Shown in pieces: positions 56,221 through 64,000 of a DNA stretch of 64,000 nucleotides (position 1 is its first letter; every line of letters starts with the position of its first letter). The position numbers were made by a program, and so were the translations under genes. The DNA comes from Plantago ovata (taxonomy: Eukaryota; Streptophyta; Magnoliopsida; Lamiales; Plantaginaceae). The stretch lies in the NCBI GenBank assembly GCA_028274465.1, contig CM051456.1, positions 74,076,753 through 74,140,752 on the forward strand, given 5' to 3'. Below the pieces are notes generated by a model. That model searched no databases. It was not told where the DNA came from and saw only the letters and a program-made list of their open reading frames with translations.

Positions 56221-57279
56221 AAAACTGACTCAAGCATATGCTAGTGCAAGAATGAAATAATCAAGAGATAAAATCAACAATCGAGCTCCCCAAACCGTAA
56301 TGTCTAGCCTAGCTTCTACATCATGCAACATACCAACGTAACTACTACATGCAGTACATCACATTATGCTCTTACTAAACAACCAATATCCTAGATATCA
56401 AGGCTCAATTCATACCATAGCAGCGAAAAATTCTACCATCATAAAACCTCATACTCAACAATTAAGCATTCTATCGTCAAATCCACTAACATTACATCAA
56501 TAAACACAACCATATGCTAGAAATCAAAAATAAAGATATAATGCATAACAAGATATATCATCTAGTAGCAAAATACCCAAATCAACAATCCAAGCAAAAT
56601 TGAGCATGCAATTGATAGTAAATAACATGTTTAATCATACAAACAACATACCCATGCATCAAATAAGCATAATTGAAGCTCAAATTAGAAAACCCCCAAA
56701 TTCAAAAATTAGGGTTCTAAGGATGATACCTCAGATCTGTAAATCTAACGCATAAGGATGAAATCTGTTCGGATGGGATGATAGATCATGTAATAGGCTT
56801 CGATTTAAGCTAAAGAACACTAAATTTGGTCAAGAATTGAAGAAGTTATGATGATTTGAATGTAAAATCGCATTTTTCGGGTTTTTTGGAAGAAGGAATG
56901 AAGATGAATGAAGAAAATGAGGATTTGGGGAAGAAATCCGCGTTTTTGAACCTCAGGAGCCGTGGGGCGTTTCGCCCCACGTGGGCAGTTCGCCCCCCAC
57001 GTGGGGCAGTTCGCCCCGTGCTCCCCGATGCGGGGAGACGGCTTCCGTCGACAGAAAATGCGGTTTTAATCCCCGAAACCAATTTTTTTCAAAAAACCAT
57101 TCGAAAAATCTCACTCAAACAAAAGCACATACGACACACATGAACAAATTCGCATACGAGAAGCAAATAATTCAAGAATGAATGCATGCAGAAAAGCAGT
57201 AAAGAAAACGATAAAAATTCCGGGTTGCCTCCCGGATGGCGTCATTGTTTAAAGTCTTTGACTCGACTCCTGCTTGCGC
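56221..57279 (-). other. Non-coding internal region, left palindrome arm
   Basis: An AT-rich, intron-like leader, then the GC-rich palindrome cluster at 56960-57035, and the hairpin at 57220-57235. No supported ORF. Confidence 0.6.
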
Positions 57280-59433
57280 CTATCTCTTCTTTTTGTGGGT
57301 ACTGGGCTTCCCCTTCATTGATCTCCTCTCCATGCCACGAACCTGTGAATAAGAAAGAATATAGGCTGCAAGACCACAATAGTGAGTAGTAATATCAGGC
57401 GGTTCAGGTGGATCTGGTATGGCTCGTAACACGTGTTGCTTGCCATCTACTTCGATGGTGCAAGTTCTTTGGTAGATGTCCATCACGGAGCGCAGTTTAG
57501 TCAAGAACGTCCGCCCTAAGAGTATGACATCCCCCGTTCCAGGTGCAGACGCCGGCATAACTACAAAATTGGTGTATATAGATGCTTCACCAATCTTGAC
57601 CAACACATTTTTCACCACGCCTTCGGGTCTCACAAAGGATCCATCTGCCAGTTGCACAATAGCCCTTTGATCAGATAGTTTTCCAAGGTTGCTCTTTTCA
57701 AACACATTCAAAGGAATTATGTTTGAGTAGGATCCCGTATCTAGTGTGGCACAGACATCTTCAAGCTCACCAATCCCTACCTTAACATCGAAACTTTTAG
57801 GGAGTGGTTCGGGATCCTCTTGCTCCTCATCACTTGTGTCAGAACCAAGGTCCTTCTCTTCTTCCTCAGCCTGTAGAAGTTCTTCCTTCATGCAACACTC
57901 GCACCTAACAACCTTCCTGATGGTGATTTCGTCAGGTACATCACCAGCCAATGTAATGGCATTCGACTTCACACTGCTGCTAGGCAGTTTGCCTTGTTCC
58001 CTACCTGCTCCTCGGTCGATCAACTCTTGCATCTTCTGATGGGCAAGCCTAGTGCTCTCTTCCAACCTATCAAGCCTTGCCCTAGTCTTCTCAGAATCTT
58101 CTTCATAACGTTTGAGAAAACTTTGTGTGTGATCAACCATCTTCTGCAAGTTCTCCATCAGTTGAGACAACTTCGACTTCGGTGGCTCTTTCGGAGCGGG
58201 GTTTTCGCAGTGGTCATTACCATAGTTTAGCCTACTACGGTCTTGGTTAGGTCCATAAGTTTGGTTAGCCGGTTCATATCCTTGATTGTTACGGTATCCT
58301 CTTCTCCAAAATCCACCTCGAGGATTCCTACCGTCTTGTCTGTAGCTAACTTCTTGAGTGCCAAACTCCGTAGCAAAGGCTTCTTCTTCGCCTCCTCGAG
58401 CCCAGTTGCCATCGTCGTATGCCAGCTCCGATCTACACATATGAGCCCCATGCCCATAGTTCTTGCATATTCGGCATACTTCGTTCGAAATAGTTGTTCC
58501 GGTGGCGCTCTTGAGGACTTGCTTCAATTCGTTGGTAAAGCACTCGAATTGATCCCCATTTCCCCTATACATAGGGGCTTCTTGAGTCGGTGGAGCTTCA
58601 GGTCCTCGTCTCCTAACCATTGCTCTTGGGTCCTTGAACTGCGAACCCTTAGCCAGCCTTTCGAAAACTGCCCAGACGGCTTCTGCGGTTTCCTCCCAAA
58701 TATTGCCTCGGCATTGGAAATCCACCACTTGTTGGTTCTCGAAGGTTAGACCATTGTAGAAGTGCTGGACTAAGTCAGAAAGTTCAAAACCATGGTGAGG
58801 GCACTTGTTCGTGAGATCTTGGAACCTCTCGAACGCGGTGTAGATGGTCTCATCATAGTCCTGCTTGAATCCAGTGATCTGCGCCTTTAGCGCGGTAGTC
58901 AAAGTGTGGGGGAAGTATTTCTCCATGAAAGCTGAAAAAACCTTCTCCCAAGTGTCCAGCGAGCCGGCTGGTAGAGAACTCAGCCATGACTTGGCTCTGT
59001 CGCCAAGTCCCATAGCAAAAACCTTCATCCTCAACTCATCCGTTGTTATGTCAGCTCCGGGTCGTGGGAGTTGGTTGACGAAATCATCGATATCGTGCAA
59101 GTACCCCATCACATCTTCCCTTGATAAGCCATAGAACCTCGGAAGTTGTTGGAATGCGTGGTTCTTGATCTCCAGATCTCGGGTTGCAGACGAAAGAACA
59201 ATCGTCGGTCCCCTCATACGATCCTTGGTTGGTTGTACCCATGCCTTCAGTGGTCTAGCTTCTGCCATTCCGTCGATTTCCTTGAAGAGACTGAGTAGAG
59301 ATTCAGAGAAATCGGTTTCCTCTATTTCCTCTAGTGCGCGCCTTTCAAGTAGTCGCCTTCTTTGGTGGTAGACTCTGTCGATCTCAGCAATTGAATCAGC
59401 AAGCGGTGTTCCTGCAGAACGTGTATGCGGCAT
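57280..59433 (-). CDS. Uninterrupted Athila-like gag-protease, 717 aa
   Basis: Starts MPHTRSAGTPLADSIAEIDRVYHQRRR. Residues about 85-290 form the Athila-type retrotransposon gag domain (LPRFYGLSREDVMGYL; MEKYFPHTLTTALKAQITGFKQDYDE; CPHHGFELSDLVQHFYNGL). The knuckle CRICKNYGHGAHMC lies near 319-333, followed by a Gly/Arg/Asn-rich RNA-binding-like region (GGFWRRGYRNNQGY) and a coiled coil with acidic linker (about 420-530). A retropepsin-like segment has DTGSYSN (near 563) and ILLGRTFLTKLRS (near 640). The protein ends with a basic tail. It is the only copy of four in the window without a stop or frameshift. Its product would form the capsid of this family. No pol follows. Confidence 0.9.
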   Translation of the reverse strand: MPHTRSAGTPLADSIAEIDRVYHQRRRLLERRALEEIEETDFSESLLSLFKEIDGMAEARPLKAWVQPTKDRMRGPTIVLSSATRDLEIKNHAFQQLPRFYGLSREDVMGYLHDIDDFVNQLPRPGADITTDELRMKVFAMGLGDRAKSWLSSLPAGSLDTWEKVFSAFMEKYFPHTLTTALKAQITGFKQDYDETIYTAFERFQDLTNKCPHHGFELSDLVQHFYNGLTFENQQVVDFQCRGNIWEETAEAVWAVFERLAKGSQFKDPRAMVRRRGPEAPPTQEAPMYRGNGDQFECFTNELKQVLKSATGTTISNEVCRICKNYGHGAHMCRSELAYDDGNWARGGEEEAFATEFGTQEVSYRQDGRNPRGGFWRRGYRNNQGYEPANQTYGPNQDRSRLNYGNDHCENPAPKEPPKSKLSQLMENLQKMVDHTQSFLKRYEEDSEKTRARLDRLEESTRLAHQKMQELIDRGAGREQGKLPSSSVKSNAITLAGDVPDEITIRKVVRCECCMKEELLQAEEEEKDLGSDTSDEEQEDPEPLPKSFDVKVGIGELEDVCATLDTGSYSNIIPLNVFEKSNLGKLSDQRAIVQLADGSFVRPEGVVKNVLVKIGEASIYTNFVVMPASAPGTGDVILLGRTFLTKLRSVMDIYQRTCTIEVDGKQHVLRAIPDPPEPPDITTHYCGLAAYILSYSQVRGMERRSMKGKPSTHKKKR

Positions 59434-59462
59434 ACACTATCTATAACAGACTAGGAACGTGT

Positions 59463-61625
59463 ATGCCACATACACGATCTAGAGGAACACCGCTTGCTGA
59501 TTCAATTACTGAGATCGACAGAGTCTACCACCAAAGATGGCGACTACTTCAAAGGCGTGCACTAGAGGAAATAGAGGATACAAATTTCTCTGAATCTCTA
59601 CACAGTCTTTTCAAGGAAATCGACGGAATGGCAGAAGCTAGACCACTGAAAGCATGGGTTCAACCCTCCAAGGATCGTATGAGGGGACCGGCGATTGTTC
59701 TTTCGTCTGCAACTCGAGATCTAGAAATCAAGAACCACGCATTCCAACAACTTCCGAGGTTTTATGGCTTAGCAAGGGAAGATGTGATGGGGTACTTGCA
59801 TGATATCGATGATTTCGTCAACCAACTCCCACGACCCGGAGCTGAAATAACAACGGATGAGTTGAGGATGAAGGTTTTTGCTATGGGACTTGGCGACAGA
59901 GCCAAGTCATGGTTGAGTTCTCTACCAGCAGGCTCGCTGGACACTTGGGAGAAGGTTTTTTCAGCTTTCATGGAAAAATACTTCCCTCACACCTTGACTA
60001 CCGCGCTAAAGGCGCAAATCACTGGATTCAAACAGGACTATGATGAGACCATCTACACCGCGTTTGAGAGGTTCCAAGACCTCACGAACAAGTGCCCTCA
60101 CCATGGTTTTGAGCTTTCTGACCTAGTCCAACACTTCTACAATGGACTAACCTTCGAGAACCAACAAGTGGTGGATTTCCAATGCCGTGGCAATATTTGG
60201 GAGGAAACCGCAGAAGCCGTCTGGGCAGTTTTCGAAAGGCTTGCTAAGGGTTCGCAGTTCAAGGACCCAAGAGCAATGGTTAGGAGACGTGGACCTGAAG
60301 CTCCACCTACTCAAGAAGCCCCTATGTATAGGGGGAATGGGGATCAATTCAAGTGCTTTACCAACGAATTGAAGCAAGTCCTCAAGAGCGCCACTGGAGC
60401 AACTGTTTCGAACGAAGTTTGCCGAATATGCAAGAACTATGGGCATGGGGCTCATATGTGTAGATCGGAGCTTGCGTATGATGATGAAACTGGGCTCAAG
60501 GAGGCGAAGAGGAAGCCTTTGCTACGGAGTTTGGTACTCAAGAAGCTAGCTACGGACAAGATGGTAGGAATCCTCGAGGTGGATTTTGGAGAAGAGGGTT
60601 CTGAAACAATCAAGGTTATGCATCTGCTAGCCAAACTTATGGCCCTAACCAAGACCGTAGTAGGCTTAACTATGGTAATGACCACTGCGAAAACCCCGCT
60701 CCGAAAGAGCAATCAAAGTCGAAGTCGGCTCAACTGATGGAGAACTTGCAAAAGATGGTTGATCACACCCAAAGTTTTCTCAAACGTTATGAAGAAGATT
60801 CTGAGAAGACTAGGGCGAGACTTGATCGATTGGAAGAGAGCACTAGGCTTGCCCAACAAAAGATGCAAGAGTTGATCGATCGAGGAGCAAGTAGGGAGCA
60901 AGGCAAGCTGCCTAGCAACACTGAGAAGTCGATGTCCATTACCTTGGTGGGTGATCTACCTGTTGAAATCACCATCAAGAAGGTTGCTAAGTGCGAGTGT
61001 TGCAAGGGGGAAGTGCCCCCACAGGCTAAGGAAGAAGAGAAGGACCTTGGTTCTGACGAGAGTGGAGAGGAGCAAGAGGATCCCGAGCCACTCCCTCAAA
61101 GTTTCGATGTTAAGGTCGGGTGTTAAGGTCGGGATTGGTGAGCTTGAAGATGTCCGTGCCACACTAGACACGGGATCCTACTCTAATGTGCTCCCTATGA
61201 ATGTGTTTGAGAAGAGTAGCCTTAGAAAACTATCTGATCATAAGGCTATTGTGCAACTGGCGGATGGATCCTTTGGGAGACCCGAAGGCGTTGTGAAGAA
61301 TGTATTGGTCAAGATTGGTGAAGCTTCTGTATACACCAATTTTGTAGTTATGCCGGCGTCTACACCTGGGATGGGGGATGTTGTTCTCTTGGGGTGAACG
61401 TTCTTGACAAAACTACGCTCCGTGATAGATATCTACCGAAGGACTTGCACCATTGAGGTGGATGGCAAGCAACATGTGTTGCGAGCCATATCTGATCCAC
61501 CTGATACTTCTCACACAATTAACTACTGTGGTCTTGCTGTCTGTGTTCATTCTTATTCACAGGTTCGTGGCATGAGGAGAAGATCCATGAAGGGGAAGTC
61601 TAGTACCCTCAAGAAGAAGAGCTAG
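59463..61625 (+). pseudogene. Athila-like gag-protease, right palindrome arm, frameshifted
   Basis: Starts MPHTRSRGTPLADS and is over 90 percent alike to the minus copy by eye. The gag domain and knuckle CRICKNYGHGAHMC are intact. A frameshift near 60485 garbles the Gly/Arg-rich region up to 60735. A 13-bp tandem duplication of GTTAAGGTCGGG(T) at about 61115-61140 shifts the frame before the protease, and CGA to TGA at 61396-61398 stops within LLGRTFL. DTGSYSNV is present at about 61165. Confidence 0.9.
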
Positions 61626-62703
61626 GCGCAGACAGGAGTCGAGTCAAAGACTTTAAACGATGGCGCTATCAGAGAGGCGACTCGGAGTTTTTATCGCTTT
61701 TTTACCGCTTTATTGCATGCATTCATACTTGAACAATTTGCTTTTCATATGTGAATTTGTTCGTCTCTGTGTCGTATGTGCTTATGTTATGTTTGAGTGA
61801 GATTTTTCGAGTGGTTTTATGAGAAAAATAGTTTTCGTGGACTTAAAAACCGCATTTTTTCGAAAAGTCCGTCTCCCCGCCTCAGGAGGTGGGGGGCGAC
61901 TCGCCCCAGGCGTGGGGCGACTCGCCCCGCGTCCCTGCAGAGAAGAAAAACGGGGGTTTCCCCCATTTTCTCTCATTTTACTTCATCTTCTTCATCTTAC
62001 TCCAAAAATTCCCCAACTTTCAAAATATCTTCAATCCTTCATAACTTCCTCATTATTCCATCAAATTGTGTGTTCTATAGCTTCAATCGAAGCCCGTTAC
62101 GTGCTCTTTCTTTTCATCCGAACAAATTTCTTCCTAGTTCATTCAATCTTCATATTTGAGGTAATCTCACATGAACCCTAATTTTTCAAATATTGGTTTT
62201 TTTGATTTATGCTTCAATTAAGCTTGTATGATGTATGGGTTGCTGATTTGTGTGATTAGAAACGTTATTCACTATCAATTGCATGTTCAATTAGGCTTGG
62301 TTTGTAGGTTTGAGATTTTTGCTATTAGATGATATATCTTGTTAGGCAATGTATCTTTTACTTTCAATCCATGTTTAAACTTGTGTTTGTTGATATGATA
62401 ATGATGGGTGTAATGGTAGAATGCATGATTGATGAAGTTGAGGATTTATGATGTTAGATTTTTGTTACTATGGTATGAATTGAGCCTTGTGATTCAAGGC
62501 ATTTGTTGTCAAGCAAGAGCATAATGTGATATGTGATTGTAGTAGTTACATTGATATGTTGCATGATGAAGTAGCTAGACTAGACATTGGTTTTTTTAGG
62601 AGTTCGATTGTCGTAGATATCGCTCGTTTGTTCGCTCGTACATTTGCATATGCATAAGTCTGTTTTGTGTCATACAAGATACTAATTGCTGTTTGTAGGA
62701 ATC
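61626..62703 (+). other. Non-coding internal region, right palindrome arm
   Basis: Contains a GGGGCGACTCGCCCC pair (61885-61930) and an AT-rich leader ending CTGTTTGTAGGAATC before the ATG at 62704. CTGTTTGTAG has the form of a 3' splice site, so the downstream ORF may be expressed by splicing. Confidence 0.5.
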
Positions 62704-64000
62704 ATGGCTCCAAGAGGATCAAGGAAAGCTGGCTCGAGCAAGAAGGGAAAGGGGTTAGCATCAAACTCCCAACCTTCTCACGACTTGTACGAGTTGTCTC
62801 TAGCTGCGATAGATGTCCGACAAAGGCTCGAAGCGGAGCTAGCCCTAGGTGGGAGATCGATCATACCAGACAGGCGGATTGATATTCCGGATGAGGTAGC
62901 TCAGACAGCAGGGTACAGGACGCTCTCCCGATTGGCGGCAAAAAGGAATTGGGTTTGGTATAGTTCAAACAGATTCAAGGGGTACGACATGAGCCTCCTC
63001 CAAGAGTTCTACACTGGATTTACTAATCTTGAGGAAAAGGGGGGGTATTAGTTCGAGGCCTAATTATACCATGGACACCAGAGTCAATTTCTTCATTCAT
63101 CCATTTTGGGCAACGGGAGTTCACCGGGAGCAACCATGCCTACCAATATTCGAGGGCTTCTAGGGGGATAGGAAGATACATTACGGACGTGATCTGCAAC
63201 ATGGAGTACAGGTATCCAGAAATCGAAGCAGAACCTGGACGGATCCGTCAGAGCGACCTTAGCATCGAGGCTAAGGTGATGATAAAATTCTGCATCTTCA
63301 ACTTGATCCCTAGAAAGAATGACACTTGGATACAGCCCAATTACGCCGAGCTCCTCTACTGCTTGATAGACAAACATTGAATCGACATCGGTCACATTAT
63401 GTATGAAGAGTATGAGCGCCACTGGGAAAAGAAGAAGAAGCCCTTCATCTTTCCGAGCTTCATCACTACCTACTGCAAATATCATGGGGTCGAGGACATT
63501 GATGAGGGGGATTGCGAGGTCGCTGCCCTTTCACCCTCGACTATTGATGTACATCTTGCTAGGTATCAAATGAAGAACCCCACGGCTGCCGCTGCTGATG
63601 TGGAAGCACCCTTCCAACCGAGCGATTCAGATAATGAGAATGATTATGAGGATGCTATGGAGGCTGATGATGGCCAAGCCCCTATCCCGGATATCCCTTT
63701 TGTCCATAGACCACCACATGCACCGCCTCGAGCACGATAGGGGTCTAGAGGTATTGACTTCTCTGAATTCCGGGCCTACCTCGACGACCGTTTCGATAGA
63801 GCTGATGCTCGTGCTGCAGCCTTGACCACTTCTGTCCAAGGACTACGACAAGACCTCGACGGGCACATTGCCCAGCGCAACCGCGATTGGGAGATATTCG
63901 AGGAGCATCGCCGTGAGGATAGGCAAGAAAGGTGGGAGCAACAACAGCTCATTCAGCAGCAACAGGAGGCTCTACAGCGGTCCAATGATCTCCTGTCTGA
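62704..64000 (+). pseudogene. Athila-linked 'putative plant transposon protein' ORF, broken, running off the window
   Basis: Starts MAPRGSRKAGSSKKGKG. Then comes a segment typical of the plant transposon-associated domain often found in Athila-like elements (WVWYSSNRF...FYTGFTNLEEKGG, frameshift, VLVRGLIIPWTPESISSFIHF). A helical part follows (LSIEAKVMIKFCIFNLIPRKNDTW...FIFPSFITTYCKYHGV), then an acidic region and, at the window edge, a Gln/Arg-rich coiled coil. Lesions: an extra base in the G run near 63047, TGA at 63378-63380 where Trp is expected, and TAG at 63738-63740. The role is unknown. The 3' end lies outside the window. Confidence 0.65.

Larger units (their letters stand above)
56190..62706. 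repeat. 6.5 kb imperfect palindrome with head-to-head gag genes
   Basis: The centre is at about 59448. The left arm (56190-59433) is the inverted counterpart of the right arm (59463-62706). Both arms carry, from the centre outward, gag-protease, the post-gag hairpin region, a GGGGCGA...CGCCCC cluster (56960-57035 and 61880-61930), and an AT-rich leader up to CTGTTTGTAGGAAYCAT. Only about 29 bases separate the two start codons; there is no LTR or primer site between them. Confidence 0.9.

Overview
The window reads as plant nuclear DNA, probably from a eudicot. The evidence is plant-type introns, a plant tRNA-Asp-type primer site, and plant-specific element families (Athila-like Ty3, Ty1/copia, Sirevirus-like, TRIM, MULE, hAT and CACTA). 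I found no ordinary host gene. Nearly all the sequence is assignable to nested transposable elements. A run of exactly 100 N at 19811-19910 is an assembly gap.

Layout. 1-910 is the end of a hAT-like non-autonomous element. 924-8376 is a head-to-head pair of Athila-like LTRs; one arm is split by a 5.58 kb Mutator-like element (MULE-1, 1104-6685) with a 9-bp target duplication. MULE-1 carries a broken transposase gene and, convergent to it, a small zinc-finger-like plus membrane-anchor ORF. A decayed Athila-like gag follows (8514-9915). Then come a tRNA-Pro-like relic, a CACTA end, a LINE fragment and a TTCG-rich repeat block (to 10985). 11336-19810 is a second MULE (MULE-2). It has an apparently intact 834-aa, three-exon transposase and a convergent multi-exon gene encoding a Ulp1/SENP-like cysteine protease. 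MULE-2 is peppered with about 76 copies of the 8-mer GAAACTAG, all but one in the same orientation.

Beyond the gap, pieces of a Sirevirus-like copia element (19911-20173 and 47546-49872) flank a 27 kb block of two Ty1/copia copies in opposite orientation (20174-47545). Nested inside that block are a 557-bp TRIM with near-identical LTRs, a one-LTR Tat-type insertion, 5'-truncated Athila-like copies, and a complete 6.1 kb Athila-like element that keeps only gag-protease (39592-45679, TSD ATCTG). 49873-51234 is a decayed hAT transposase. From 51608 to the end lies another Athila-like assemblage. It contains an inverted LTR pair and a 6.5 kb imperfect palindrome whose arms carry gag-protease genes head to head; the left-arm copy is an uninterrupted 717-codon ORF. 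The right edge holds a broken 'putative plant transposon protein' ORF.

How it works together. Most copies are dead. The plausible live parts are MULE-2 (transposase plus Ulp1-like protease), the TRIM, which can only move in trans, and the Athila-like family, whose non-coding 3' region is better preserved than its coding sequence, as expected for a parasite mobilised by other elements. The most unusual signal is the strand-biased GAAACTAG array covering introns, UTRs and linker codons of both MULE-2 genes.
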